Part shown: positions 34,047 through 43,762 of the stretch, one piece after another
Position numbering within the stretch: position 1 is the first letter of the stretch
Layout: every line of letters starts with the position of its first letter
The notes under the pieces: generated by a model
Told to the model about the DNA's origin: nothing
Database searches by the model: none
Seen by the model: the letters and a program-made list of their open reading frames with translations, nothing else
Translations under genes and position numbers: made by a program
NCBI GenBank assembly: GCA_964442745.1
Contig: CAYUAI010000002.1
Coordinates: forward strand, 105,339 to 169,338
Direction of reading: 5' to 3'
Length of the DNA: 64,000 nt
DNA from: CAYUAI01 sp964442745
GTDB lineage: Bacteria; Pseudomonadota; Gammaproteobacteria; S012-40

Positions 34047-35249
34047 TCAGCGAAAAGTGAATTCAAAATTGACCGCTTCCTCACCTGGATCGACAATTTC
34101 CAACATGATCCTCACTGGCACATTCACCGGCATACCTTCTTCAATAACCACTTCTTTTCCTAAATATTCACTGGGCTGAAAAGAACGCTGAGCAATCAAT
34201 TCATCATTTATCCCCGAAAAACTCATGACTAATACAGGATAAGGTTGAATAAAATCCGCTTTATTGATCACAGTTGCCGTAATCAACAAGGCATTTTTTG
34301 ACTTAGGATGAGACCTAACATCACGATTCAGTAACTCAACTTGACTAATGTTTCGGGGATTTTCACAGCTTTTGAATGGACGAATGACAGCACACAAGGC
34401 ATTAACCATTGGCATTGCCTCAGGGTTTTCTGCCAATTGTTCTCGGTTGATATACACTAATTGGCCGACTAAAAGTATGAGCAAAAAACCAATCATGCCC
34501 CCCCAAAGAGCCCGTCTAAGCCAGTTCGTCGATGGTTTTTCTGACTCCCCTCCCAGCTCTTCCAACACAAATCGATCCGGCGCATGAGTAAGATCAGTTC
34601 CATTATCTTCTTCAGTTTGTTTGATATTTTTTTGCGACTTGATCTCTGATATTTGCGCTTTACTTGCAGATAACGCCTCCTCAAATGATGGCGCAACATC
34701 GCTTATGATCTGCTCGCCCTGAATTTTCTGAGGAACCATTTTCTCATCATCCATATCATCGCCGAAAGCTTCCAACTTTGAAATCGTCGGCGGCACACGA
34801 AAATTCTGCTCATCAGTATCAAGGTCTAACGCAGAGAGTTCGTTTAATAATTGCTCATCGGCAGCTTGCTGCTTTTTATCATCGGTCGGAATGTCTAACG
34901 CATCATCGGAATCTAAAAAGTCTTTTAGCGCCGCCATATCTTCCTCAAAGCTTGACTCGGCTTGTTGCGTCGAATGATTTAAACCCTCAATATTCTTATC
35001 GGCGACATCTAATGACGGCTCGGCAGGCGAAACAAACTGGCTAGACTCGTGCCCTTGAGCCAACGCCGACGGCCTATCGTTGTCATTTTGATCAACCGCC
35101 TCATCCTGCTCACCATAACCATCCGTTAGGTTGCCAATCGCAGAAAAAACAGTATTACAACGCCCACAGCGCACTTTTCCTTGCGCTGCATTTAATTGTT
35201 CAGCGGTCACCTTAAAAATTGTTGCGCAATTAGGGCATTCCGTGTACAT
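34047..35249 (-). CDS. zinc-ribbon membrane protein, DUF3426
   Basis: A 400-residue protein of unknown role. The N-terminus is an MJ0042-type zinc ribbon, with paired CPNC (residues 5-8) and CGRC (28-31) motifs. A long acidic, disordered region follows (about 40-235). One membrane helix (MIGFLLILLVGQLVYI, about 252-268) then precedes a C-terminal DUF3426 domain with the usual NPRNISQVELLNRDVRSHP segment and a beta-sandwich fold. The zinc end would face the cytoplasm. The gene sits between prmA and dusB, a conserved location in gammaproteobacteria. Confidence 0.85.
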   Translation of the reverse strand: MYTECPNCATIFKVTAEQLNAAQGKVRCGRCNTVFSAIGNLTDGYGEQDEAVDQNDNDRPSALAQGHESSQFVSPAEPSLDVADKNIEGLNHSTQQAESSFEEDMAALKDFLDSDDALDIPTDDKKQQAADEQLLNELSALDLDTDEQNFRVPPTISKLEAFGDDMDDEKMVPQKIQGEQIISDVAPSFEEALSASKAQISEIKSQKNIKQTEEDNGTDLTHAPDRFVLEELGGESEKPSTNWLRRALWGGMIGFLLILLVGQLVYINREQLAENPEAMPMVNALCAVIRPFKSCENPRNISQVELLNRDVRSHPKSKNALLITATVINKADFIQPYPVLVMSFSGINDELIAQRSFQPSEYLGKEVVIEEGMPVNVPVRIMLEIVDPGEEAVNFEFTFR

Positions 35250-35708
35250 ATTTTAATCCAGTTTCGTATAATAATATTAAATCGACACTGACCTTCCAGC
35301 CATGATCCTAAAACCTCAGCGAATCCACAGCACATCGTATAATCCCTTATCCAGTTTATTAGATGAGATCCACAGAATGATAAAGCCGGGCTTACCAATT
35401 GATTTTACAGAATGTTTCTTCACACAACAAAATAACAAACGGCGATAAAATAGAAAAATCTTTATGAATCAACCCTGTTATAGATTGATGATTAACTGGT
35501 TACCCGTATCGGTACGATAAACCATAAACTTGATAAGTCGGGTTTTCAAAATCTGCTATCGGGAAAACTGGCAGTACTTGGTGTAACCCACTTCTGAATT
35601 GGAGCGGTGTTTTAGGTAATCAGAGCTGGCGTGAATAGCCGCGGACCCCGTTTTTTTCAAATCGACATTTCGCGCATCCGAGCCAACGAAATATAGGCCC
35701 CGACTCCC
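35250..35708. other. intergenic region between prmA and the DUF3426 gene
   Basis: No gene seen. Both flanking genes run on the minus strand, so this should contain the DUF3426 promoter. A GC-rich patch (35640-35700) with T runs lies just after the prmA stop and may include its terminator, though I could not find a perfect stem. Confidence 0.35.
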
Positions 35709-36593
35709 CTATTTTTTTATTTTTGTCCCACTTAGCAAGCACCAATCATTTTTTCGGCGTATCAAATCCATCGTAAAATAATTATTGTAGGCTTTGATTA
35801 CCTCATCAGCTTGGTCAAAAAGAATTCCAGATAATACAATTTTGCCACCGATACTCACATAATTCGACAAATTTTCCGCAAGCGAGATCAATGGGTTCGC
35901 CAATATGTTCGCCATCACTACATCAAACTGCCCGCCACAAAACTCATTCGGTAACATCGCCGAGAGCATAGACTCAACCTCATTGACTTTCGCATTAGCC
36001 ATGCTTGCTTGCAGTGCTTGCGGATCAATATCAATCGCATCGACTGATTTTGCACCGAGCTTTAGGGCGGCAATACTTAAAATACCTGAGCCACAGCCGT
36101 AATCAACCACCCGACAACCAGGCACTAAATAGTTATCTAACCATTCCAAGCATAACGCCGTTGTTTCATGAGTCCCCGTACCAAATGCCAATCCTGGGTC
36201 TAAGCGAATGTTAACTGCATTTGCCTGTTTAGCTTCATAAACCGTTGGCACGACCCATAACCGATCCCCAAACAGCATAGGTTTAAAATCATCCAGCCAC
36301 TCGCGTTCCCAAACTTTATCAGCGAGCTCGACGAGACGATACTCAGGAAGTGGCTTTGGGCGCAATAATTCACCAAGATTGGTCAACAACGCGGTAGAGT
36401 CAAGCGTGGTTTCAAATAAGCCAATCACTTTGGTTGTTGCCCATAATGGAGCCTCACCAAGCGCCGGTTCATACACCGGTGTCCCTTGCGACTCCTGCAT
36501 CGTCACCGCTAGTGCCCCCGCATTGTCTAAAAACTCAGCCACCATCTGAGCATCATCAATATCCACATCGAAAACGATTTGTAACCATGCCAT
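35709..36593 (-). CDS. prmA: ribosomal protein L11 methyltransferase
   Basis: Trimethylates ribosomal protein L11 with SAM. The start chosen is ATG at 36593 (MAWLQIVFD), since family members start this way and the upstream 20 codons lack support. 294 residues, E. coli has 293. An N-terminal L11-recognition domain is followed by the methyltransferase: RLDPGLAFGTGTHETT, the SAM loop DYGCGSGILSIAALKLGA, and the NILANPL motif. It lies between accC and the DUF3426 gene, a conserved context. Confidence 0.95.
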   Translation of the reverse strand: MAWLQIVFDVDIDDAQMVAEFLDNAGALAVTMQESQGTPVYEPALGEAPLWATTKVIGLFETTLDSTALLTNLGELLRPKPLPEYRLVELADKVWEREWLDDFKPMLFGDRLWVVPTVYEAKQANAVNIRLDPGLAFGTGTHETTALCLEWLDNYLVPGCRVVDYGCGSGILSIAALKLGAKSVDAIDIDPQALQASMANAKVNEVESMLSAMLPNEFCGGQFDVVMANILANPLISLAENLSNYVSIGGKIVLSGILFDQADEVIKAYNNYFTMDLIRRKNDWCLLSGTKIKK

Positions 36594-36750
36594 AAGACAA
36601 CAATATTGCCCAATAAAATTTTGCGTTATCCTGGCATAATACAAACGATGCAATGCCGCTAACAGCGAATAGATTTCTAAATTAATTCAAAAAAGAAAAG
36701 CATAACCTCCCCACACTACAAGTTCAGAGATTAAATATCTATCTCAATTG

Positions 36751-38091
36751 CTAGTTTTCTAATTTTTTTTCGAGATAGTGAATGTTCATGCCGCCAGCCA
36801 AAAAACCAGCATCTTTAAAAATATCTTCATGCAATGCAATATTGGTCTTAATTCCATCAATCACGATTTCGTTAAGTGCATTACGCATGCGAGCCAATGC
36901 CGACTCCCGAGTATCACCATAGGCAATCAGTTTACCAATCATTGAATCGTAATAGGGAGGCACAAAATAACCATTATAAATATGCGATTCCACCCGAATC
37001 CCCGGTCCGCCCGGTGCATGAAACTGACTAATAAGACCAGGAGACGGCATAAACGTCTTTGGATCTTCAGCATTGATACGACATTCCACCGCATGGCCCC
37101 GCATGTGAATGTCTTGCTGTTGGTAACCAATGGATTCACCCGCCGCGATACGAATTTGCGCTTTCACCAAATCAACCCCAGTCACCATTTCAGTCACCGG
37201 ATGCTCAACTTGTAAACGGGTATTCATCTCAATAAAATAAAATTGGCCCTGCTCGTACAGAAATTCAAAAGTCCCGGCGCCCCGATAACTAATTTGGCGA
37301 CACGCGGCGGCACAACGCTCGCCCATCTCTTCCCGTATTTTCGCACTGATCCCCGGTGCTGGTGCCTCTTCTAACACTTTTTGATGGCGGCGTTGCATGG
37401 AACAATCACGTTCGCCCAAATGTATCGCATTACCCTGAGTATCTGCTAATACCTGAAATTCAATATGACGAGGATCTTCTAAAAATTTCTCCATGTAAAC
37501 GATATCATTGCTAAAGGCGCTTAACGCTTCTGATTGAGTGAGCGAAATCGCATTTAATAACGCCGCTTCGCTACGCACAACTCGCATACCTCGCCCCCCT
37601 CCTCCGCCTGCCGCCTTAATAATGATAGGATATCCAATCTCTTTGGCGATACGTAGATTCGCATCGGGATTATCTGTTAGTGCGCCATCTGAACCAGGCA
37701 CACAGGGTACGCCCGATTCTTTCATGGCCTTAATGGCTGACACTTTATCCCCCATTAGGCGAATCGTATCCGGCCTGGGGCCGATGAAAATAAAACCACT
37801 GGATTCCACTCGCTCGGCAAAATCAGCATTTTCTGATAAAAATCCATAACCGGGATGTATCGCAACAGCATCAGTAACTTCCGCCGCACTAATCAGTGCC
37901 GGAATATTAAGATAACTTTCATTAGAGGGTGCCCCACCAATGCATACCGATTCGTCCGCTAAGCGCACGTGCTTTAAATCCCGATCAGCATCCGAATGCA
38001 CCGCAACGGTTTTTATCCCTAACTCCCGGCACGCACGTAGTATCCGTAAAGCGATCTCACCTCGATTGGCTATCACAATTTTATTTAACAT
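36751..38091 (-). CDS. accC: biotin carboxylase subunit of acetyl-CoA carboxylase
   Basis: ATP-dependent carboxylation of biotin carried on AccB, first step of fatty acid synthesis. 446 residues from ATG 38091 (MLNKIVIANRGEIALR). The upstream TTG is less likely. The ATP-grasp glycine loop KAAGGGGGRGMRVV, the HIEFQVLAD motif, and the catalytic EMNTRLQVEHPVTE are all intact. It lies downstream of accB with a 221-bp gap, longer than usual, that includes only a short CACCTC / GAGGTG stem and no terminator I trust. Confidence 0.97.
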   Translation of the reverse strand: MLNKIVIANRGEIALRILRACRELGIKTVAVHSDADRDLKHVRLADESVCIGGAPSNESYLNIPALISAAEVTDAVAIHPGYGFLSENADFAERVESSGFIFIGPRPDTIRLMGDKVSAIKAMKESGVPCVPGSDGALTDNPDANLRIAKEIGYPIIIKAAGGGGGRGMRVVRSEAALLNAISLTQSEALSAFSNDIVYMEKFLEDPRHIEFQVLADTQGNAIHLGERDCSMQRRHQKVLEEAPAPGISAKIREEMGERCAAACRQISYRGAGTFEFLYEQGQFYFIEMNTRLQVEHPVTEMVTGVDLVKAQIRIAAGESIGYQQQDIHMRGHAVECRINAEDPKTFMPSPGLISQFHAPGGPGIRVESHIYNGYFVPPYYDSMIGKLIAYGDTRESALARMRNALNEIVIDGIKTNIALHEDIFKDAGFLAGGMNIHYLEKKLEN

Positions 38092-38312
38092 AAACAAACT
38101 CTAAAAATTTGGAAAAACACGCCATTACTATCATAAAACAACATCCCTAACCGTCCCGAAGGTATTTTCCTAGCCCCTTTCAAAGTTAAAACCGAAATAG
38201 GCTGCAAACAGGCAAAACAGTCAGTTTTTCACCTCCCCTGCTCAGAGGTGCACCATTGGATAAGCAACAACACGCTGTGTTAATCAATGTGAAGCGTAAC
38301 AGCCATCGGGTT

Positions 38313-38753
38313 TCACTCAATGGCAAACATCGGTTGCCCGTATTCAACTGGCTGACCATTTTCTGCCAAAATCGCGATAATAACACCGGACTTATCCGCT
38401 TCGATTTGATTGAGAATCTTCATCGCCTCAATAATGCAAAGCGTATCCCCTGTGCTCACCCGCTGACCAATATCAACAAAAGGTTTCACCCCCGGTGACG
38501 CCGCTCGATAGAACGTGCCGACCATCGGGGAGCTCACCACATGCCCCTTAATCTCATCTTCTACCGCCGCTTCAGGAGCGGCTGACACGCTCTTTTCAGG
38601 CATAGCTAGGACAGCTGCAACAACGGGAGCCACCGGAGCCGCCTGCAAATGGCGACTAATTCTAACGGATTCCTCGCCTTCATGAATCTCAATTTCTGAT
38701 ACCCCAGATTCCTCTAGCAATTCAATCAGTTTTTTGATCTTTCGTATGTCCAT
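38313..38753 (-). CDS. accB: biotin carboxyl carrier protein
   Basis: Carries biotin between carboxylase and transferase subunits of acetyl-CoA carboxylase. 146 residues. The N-terminus (MDIRKIKKLIELLEESGV) is typical. An Ala/Pro-rich linker (about 55-75) follows, and the C-terminal biotinyl domain has the modified lysine in EAMKILNQIEADKSG and the thumb motif SPMVGTFYRA. It starts 2 bases after aroQ, so the two are co-transcribed. Biotin for it is made by the pathway that includes bioA at 11.8 kb. Confidence 0.96.
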   Translation of the reverse strand: MDIRKIKKLIELLEESGVSEIEIHEGEESVRISRHLQAAPVAPVVAAVLAMPEKSVSAAPEAAVEDEIKGHVVSSPMVGTFYRAASPGVKPFVDIGQRVSTGDTLCIIEAMKILNQIEADKSGVIIAILAENGQPVEYGQPMFAIE

Positions 38754-38755
38754 CG

Positions 38756-39208
38756 TTACGATAACGCCCTCGCTTCTAAATATTCTACGCCAGCACGAAC
38801 CGCCAATTCGTATCCCATTGCGCCCAACCCGGCAATCGTTCCTATTGCGATATCAGAAAAATAAGAATGATGGCGAAAAGATTCTCGGGCATGCACATTC
38901 GATAAGTGCACTTCAATGAAAGGAATCGCTATGGCTAACAACGCATCACGTAACGCAATACTTGTATGGGTAAATGCAGCTGGATTAAATATGATAAAAT
39001 CAATGTTTTTGGCTTTCGCCGCATGAATCTGATCAATGAGCTCATGCTCGGCATTGCTTTGCAGCGTTTCGAAACCATAGCCTTGATCCGTTAGCAACAA
39101 CTGTAACGCCTCATTAATGGCTTGCAAACTCAATTGACCATAGTGTTTGGGCTCCCGATCACCTAATAAATTTAAGTTAGGCCCGTTTAAAACTAGAATA
39201 GTTTTCAT
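38756..39208 (-). CDS. aroQ: type II 3-dehydroquinate dehydratase
   Basis: Third step of the shikimate pathway in the cytoplasm. 150 residues, forming a dodecamer in the family. LNGPNLNLLGDREPKHYG is at the N-terminus, the substrate-binding NPAAFTHTSIALRDAL is near residue 75, and the catalytic His lies in EVHLSNVHARE. A Phe stands where many members have Tyr in NPAAYTHTS. It is first in the aroQ-accB pair, a widespread arrangement. Confidence 0.95.
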   Translation of the reverse strand: MKTILVLNGPNLNLLGDREPKHYGQLSLQAINEALQLLLTDQGYGFETLQSNAEHELIDQIHAAKAKNIDFIIFNPAAFTHTSIALRDALLAIAIPFIEVHLSNVHARESFRHHSYFSDIAIGTIAGLGAMGYELAVRAGVEYLEARALS

Positions 39209-39716
39209 ATTAAAAATATTATTTCGTCATTCCTCGCCAACATTGGGCAACATGACATACGCATCAGCGATCATTTCACGACGTATCTGCCGTTCTCAAA
39301 CACCGCAGCCACGCGGCCTTATGACCTTGCATAAACGCCAGCGCCAGGTATGAAAAGCGCCGTTCTGTGACACGTTTACTCGGTATAAATAGGGAATTAA
39401 AGATAATGGCGGATTGTGCATGAGTTACCATTAGATGTCCAGACTTTTAGCGACATTCGCGACAATTCACGTTTTTTAATGAAAGATGTTTTAATCGTGC
39501 GAGTGTATTGCTTCGCCTAAAAAAACATACCTACGCGACAAAAACTCATTCGGCAATGGTCGATAGTGTTTAAATAAAGAACAGTTAATCAAAAATAGAT
39601 CATCGTAAGACGGTGTTTGCTTGCATGATGAAAACAAATAGTAACGTAATTTGTTAAAAAAATCAGGAAAGCGCTTTGTTTCGATCACTTCAAGGTTAAA
39701 ATGTTCGAAGAGAAAA
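39209..39716. other. 508-bp region between the TlpA-like gene and aroQ
   Basis: No gene I can defend. It should hold the promoter of aroQ-accB. A minus-strand frame at 39491-39688 (GTG start, 65 residues, rich in aromatic residues) directly follows the TlpA-like gene. It has no ribosome binding site and no family I recognise, so it may be a remnant or chance. Confidence 0.35.
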
Positions 39717-40271
39717 TCACAGTAAGTGTTTTATTTGTTGCTCAACTTGTGTTTGAGTTAACTCGCCTCGATGCTGACTAATGATATTTTTGTTTTTATC
39801 AATGATCACCGTGTAGGGTAATGCACCAAACCGATTACCATAGGCGACAGACACACGTTCCGCCTGTTTGCCACCCACCAAAATCGGATACTCAATACCC
39901 ATGGTGTCCACAAAATCTTGCACTTTATCCTTCTCATCCAACGCAATACCAATAAATTGCAACCCTTGCGCGGCATACTTTTCCTGCAACGCAATAAAGA
40001 CGGGAATCTCTTTACGGCAGGGTGGACACCAAGTCGCCCAGAAATTAACCACCAACACTTTACCATCCCACTCACTCACCTGCCTCAACCTCCCTTCCAA
40101 GTCGGGCAAAGAGAACGAAGGACGAAGTTTGTTCGCTTGTGCTAATGGGGCTGGACCTGTTATCGCTAACTCATCAGCGTGCTGTTGAGCTGACCGACCC
40201 ACATAAAAGCTGGTAACGGCAACGACCACCATCCCCAATAAAACAATCGTCGTTAATTTAGACGTTTTCAT
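39717..40271 (-). CDS. TlpA-like thiol-disulfide oxidoreductase
   Basis: Membrane-anchored periplasmic thioredoxin. 184 residues from ATG 40271. A single N-terminal anchor (TTIVLLGMVVVAVTSFYVG) precedes a TlpA/ResA domain with NFWATWCPPCRKEIP (Cys82 and Cys85) and the cis-Pro loop GALPYTVI. It begins 14 bases after dsbD, so the two are co-transcribed. DsbD probably supplies electrons to it. Likely targets are cytochrome c maturation or other periplasmic thiols, which fits the c-type cytochromes at 27-30 kb. Confidence 0.92.
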   Translation of the reverse strand: MKTSKLTTIVLLGMVVVAVTSFYVGRSAQQHADELAITGPAPLAQANKLRPSFSLPDLEGRLRQVSEWDGKVLVVNFWATWCPPCRKEIPVFIALQEKYAAQGLQFIGIALDEKDKVQDFVDTMGIEYPILVGGKQAERVSVAYGNRFGALPYTVIIDKNKNIISQHRGELTQTQVEQQIKHLL

Positions 40272-40285
40272 CACTGCTATTCATT

Positions 40286-42583
40286 TCAAGGCTGTACGCT
40301 AAAAGCTTGCGCAATGTGCCGACTAAAATCTTCCGCGTTCATAAAACCCACCACTCGGTAAGCGGGTTTTTCTTGTCCATCTAACCCAAAAAACAGAATC
40401 GAGGGCGGTCCGAACAAGTTAAATCGCTTTAACAAAGCCTTATCATCATCATCATTAGCAGTCACATCGGCTTGCAATAATAAACCTTGTTCCATGATAC
40501 TCCGTACCGTAGGATCAGCAAACGTGTAACGCTCCATTTCCTTACAAGACACACACCAATCGGCATAAAAATCCAACATGACCGGCCGCCCTTGAGCATT
40601 AGCGGCCTGAATGGCGGCATCTAAGGCCGCACTGGTTTTAACGATTTTAAAATCCACTTCATGGCTTCTCCCCGCCCCCTCCGTTGACGTCTGGTTCATC
40701 ACTGACAAACCTCGCAAAGGTTGCAATACATCACCGCCGCCAGTGGCAACACCCACAATGATTAAACCGCCATAGATAAGAGCCACCCACCCAACGCCTT
40801 TCCATAACGTATACCAGCCGCTGCTATTTGCCTCAAACTGGGTTAATGCTCCCATGTAAACGGCGGAGATAATCAATAAAGCCGCCCATAACATCATAGT
40901 AACAGGCGCGGGTAGAATACGTTCCAACATCCAGATCGCTACCGCTAACAACAACACCCCAAACACCGCTTTCACCGCCCCCATCCAGGCACCGGCTTTA
41001 GGAAGCAATTTACCCGCTGACGCCCCAATCACAATCAGCGGTGTGCCCATGCCCATACTGAGCGCAAACAATGCCATGCCCCCCAACCAAGCATCACCCG
41101 TCTGCCCAATATAAATTAACGCGCCAGCCAAGGGGGCCGCCACACAAGGTCCAACAATCAACGCCGATAAAAACCCCATGATCGCCACACCGACTAATTT
41201 GCCGCCTTCTTGCCTATTACTCAGCTCAGATAACTTGCTTTGCCAACGGGCAGGTAATTGCAAATCATAAAAGCCAAACATGGAAAATGCCAACAACACA
41301 AAAACGACACTAAAGATACTGAGAATCCATGGATTTTGGAACATGGCTTGTAAATTTTCCCCAAACAAACCGGCGAAAATTCCCGCTACCGTATACGTCA
41401 GCGCCATCGCTAATACATATACAATGGACACCATTAATGCTTTTCGAGTCGTCACTTGCTTGCCTTGCCCCACGATAATGCTCGACAAAATGGGAATCAT
41501 GGGGAACACACAAGGCGTGAAAGATAGCAACAAACCAAAGCCAAAAAAGGTCAGCACGACTAACCACAGACTATCACCCGCCAATGATTGCGCGATCTGA
41601 TCTTGCTCAGAAATAAACACGGGTTGGCGGGTTTGCCCATCAGCATTGGCAACCGATAGGCTAGCAAGCGGCTTAATCTCACCTGCTGGTAATGACAGTG
41701 CCATTTTTTTGGTGGTGGGCGGATAACAAAAACCGTCATCGGCACACCCCTGAAAATTAGCCACCAAGATCACTTCTTGAGCCTCCGACGAACTTCGCGC
41801 CAACGGGATAGGAATCGCGGCTTCATCGTAATACACCACCATGTCTCCAAAGGCTTCATCAAATTTACGCTTTCCTTTGGGAAACTCGGGCGGAGCTAGT
41901 TGAATATCCGGCGCATTTTCTAACTCAAAGGAAAACTTATCTCGGTACAAATAATATCCGTCCTCAATCTCCCAAGTAGCTAAAATGCGATTACCATCCA
42001 GCCCCTCCGCAGTAAAGATAAAAGCTTTGTCCGGGGGTAAAAATTCTTTTTGATTACCAATCAAACCTAGGCTTTGACCAATTTTACTCAGTAAAGAAGA
42101 GGAATGACTCGCGGCGGAAGACGCCGGCAAATCGAGCGCTTCTGGCGGCGGCATCACAATACTCACCGCCTTGGTTTGAGGTGGATAACAAATACCAAGA
42201 TCTGCACAACCTTGCGAGATCGCCTCTAAAATGAAGGTATCGGCACTATCCACACCTCTGAGCACCGGTATGTCAATCACCACTTTATTTCGGTAAGACT
42301 CCATCTTTCCAAAAAACTCATCTTCCTTCCATTCACCTTCTGGATAAATCGCCGGCCCGATGGATATACCCACTGCCTCAGTGGCAAATTTAAATTTGTC
42401 ACGATATAAATAATAACCTTCTGCAATTTGCCACTCTGCTCGAACCGTATTGGCATCTAATGCGTAAGTTTTCAGCGAAAAAGCTTCATCAGGATGGAGA
42501 GGCTCTTCATCACCATTTTGGGCAAAAGGAGTAGAGGAGACCAACAAAAAGAACAACAACAAAGACCAAAGCGTAATTTTCAT
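40286..42583 (-). CDS. dsbD: thiol:disulfide interchange protein DsbD with two N-terminal domains
   Basis: Passes electrons from cytoplasmic thioredoxin across the inner membrane to periplasmic thiols. At 765 residues it is about 200 longer than E. coli DsbD because the N-terminal domain occurs twice: copy 1 at about 25-148 with CADLGICYPP (Cys126, Cys132) and copy 2 at about 182-300 with CADDGFCYPP (Cys280, Cys286). Both keep the cysteine pair. The membrane domain has Cys358 (SFTPCVFP) and Cys480 (IVGPCVAAP), and the C-terminal thioredoxin-like domain has DFYADWCVSCKE (Cys677, Cys680). A signal peptide ends at FAQ. Start ATG follows AGAGG. It heads a two-gene operon with a TlpA-like protein. 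Confidence 0.94.
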   Translation of the reverse strand: MKITLWSLLLFFLLVSSTPFAQNGDEEPLHPDEAFSLKTYALDANTVRAEWQIAEGYYLYRDKFKFATEAVGISIGPAIYPEGEWKEDEFFGKMESYRNKVVIDIPVLRGVDSADTFILEAISQGCADLGICYPPQTKAVSIVMPPPEALDLPASSAASHSSSLLSKIGQSLGLIGNQKEFLPPDKAFIFTAEGLDGNRILATWEIEDGYYLYRDKFSFELENAPDIQLAPPEFPKGKRKFDEAFGDMVVYYDEAAIPIPLARSSSEAQEVILVANFQGCADDGFCYPPTTKKMALSLPAGEIKPLASLSVANADGQTRQPVFISEQDQIAQSLAGDSLWLVVLTFFGFGLLLSFTPCVFPMIPILSSIIVGQGKQVTTRKALMVSIVYVLAMALTYTVAGIFAGLFGENLQAMFQNPWILSIFSVVFVLLAFSMFGFYDLQLPARWQSKLSELSNRQEGGKLVGVAIMGFLSALIVGPCVAAPLAGALIYIGQTGDAWLGGMALFALSMGMGTPLIVIGASAGKLLPKAGAWMGAVKAVFGVLLLAVAIWMLERILPAPVTMMLWAALLIISAVYMGALTQFEANSSGWYTLWKGVGWVALIYGGLIIVGVATGGGDVLQPLRGLSVMNQTSTEGAGRSHEVDFKIVKTSAALDAAIQAANAQGRPVMLDFYADWCVSCKEMERYTFADPTVRSIMEQGLLLQADVTANDDDDKALLKRFNLFGPPSILFFGLDGQEKPAYRVVGFMNAEDFSRHIAQAFSVQP

Positions 42584-42994
42584 GATGCCTCTACTACCTT
42601 AAATATCCAGGAAAAATAACGTGATAATTCACCAACCATTCGGACTATTGAGCGATTTGGAAGTTCATAACCGTGCGTGACACCAGCGCCATCATACATC
42701 CGTATTGCTTCCTCCCAAGCGAAAGCTAAATAATTACCCAACTCACTCCGCCGGCCAAAAATATACCATTAAATAAAGCTAACGATAACACGACAAGCTC
42801 TCTTTCGACTGACGCAGAATAAGCCCGATCATTACCCGCTCCGCCACACAAACCTATCTTCATGTCTTAATTTTGGCCATTTTATTCTTTAATCTTTAGC
42901 CAAATCATTCAGCAAATAAAGACCCAGGATTCCGTCCCCCACACGAATGCAGTATAGTGGCCGAAGGATGGTCTAAACCAAGGGGAGAGTTATC
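42584..42994. other. divergent promoter region of dsbD and fxsA
   Basis: No gene. TATAGT at about 42953-42958 is the likely -10 of fxsA, with no strong -35. An AAGGGGAG ribosome binding site precedes fxsA. No sigma-32 consensus was found here, although fxsA is heat-inducible in E. coli. Confidence 0.4.
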
Positions 42995-43426
42995 ATGTTC
43001 CGCCTACTTTTTATGCTATTTATATTAATTCCAATACTAGAGATTTACCTATTGATACAGATAGGTAGCATCATCGGTGCACTTCCCACCGTGCTGATAG
43101 TCATTGCAACGGCGGTAATAGGGGCTTTTTTGTTAAAATGGCAAGGCATATCCACCCTACAACGTATGCAAACCACACTCAATCAAGGCGCAATACCTGC
43201 CACTGAACTCATAGAGGCAATCATCTTATTGGTCTGCGGCGCGTTGCTGTTAACCCCAGGGTTTTTTACGGATGCCTTTGGATTCCTCGGACTGCTGCCC
43301 TACACACGCCGACTTTTCATTTTTTGGCTAATCAAGCGTATTGGAATTCGTGCTTCCGCTTCAGGCGCTTCAAGAAACCCATCGTCGCCCAAGATCATTG
43401 AGGGAGAATACCGGCGCGAGGATTAA
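42995..43426 (+). CDS. fxsA: membrane protein FxsA
   Basis: Small inner membrane protein. In E. coli, extra FxsA relieves exclusion of phage T7 by the F plasmid; its normal role is unknown. 143 residues, with helices at about 1-22, 26-46, 69-92 and a re-entrant C-terminal hydrophobic segment. The family motif LLLTPGFFTDAFGFLGLLP is present (about 82-100). The C-terminus is polar. It lies directly upstream of groES, as in enterobacteria, and this context supports the assignment. Confidence 0.93.
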   Translation: MFRLLFMLFILIPILEIYLLIQIGSIIGALPTVLIVIATAVIGAFLLKWQGISTLQRMQTTLNQGAIPATELIEAIILLVCGALLLTPGFFTDAFGFLGLLPYTRRLFIFWLIKRIGIRASASGASRNPSSPKIIEGEYRRED

Positions 43427-43619
43427 ACGATATTGAAAAAACGTAAGCGCAACACCACGCCGGCACGCTTAGGCTCGATAATTTGGCAAATTCACTTAAT
43501 ATGCTCTTGATTTTCTCACCCCTCGCCCACATTTATATGCCTCGTCATTAATCTTAAGAAAAGTAATTCAAGCTTCGGTTTTTTAAGATAGTTTTTTTAG
43601 TTTAATTGCCTTTTAGCTC

Positions 43620-43647
43620 TTGACACTAAAAATTTCCTGACTATCAT
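43620..43647 (+). promoter_or_regulatory. sigma-70 promoter of groESL
   Basis: TTGACA at 43620-43625, a 16-base spacer and TATCAT at 43642-43647. The -35 is consensus and the -10 differs at one position. The CIRCE operator begins on the last base of the -10 and covers the expected start of transcription, so binding of HrcA would block polymerase. Confidence 0.85.
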
Positions 43648-43673
43648 TAGCACTCATGAAGGGAGAGTGCTAA
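43647..43673 (+). promoter_or_regulatory. CIRCE operator for HrcA
   Basis: TTAGCACTC, a 9-base spacer, then GAGTGCTAA: an exact match to the CIRCE consensus. HrcA bound here represses groESL until heat or misfolded protein ties up the GroEL that keeps HrcA active. HrcA itself is not encoded in the window. Confidence 0.95.
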
Positions 43674-43762
43674 TGCATAAACCCGTTATTTTGCAGCGTA
43701 TATTAAATTGCACTCTTTAAAATTTTAATTTTTTGCCTGGTTGATCAAGGAGATATATCAAA

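Larger units (their letters stand above)
43427..43762. other. groES promoter region
   Basis: No gene. It contains a sigma-70 promoter and an exact CIRCE operator, annotated separately, and a 90-base leader before groES. A TAAGCG / CGCTTA stem at about 43443-43472 near the end of fxsA may be its terminator, but it has a 16-base loop and no T tract. Confidence 0.7.

Noticed and set aside
39491..39688. 65-residue minus-strand gene after the TlpA-like gene
   Set aside because: GTG start without a ribosome binding site and no recognised family; cannot be separated from chance.
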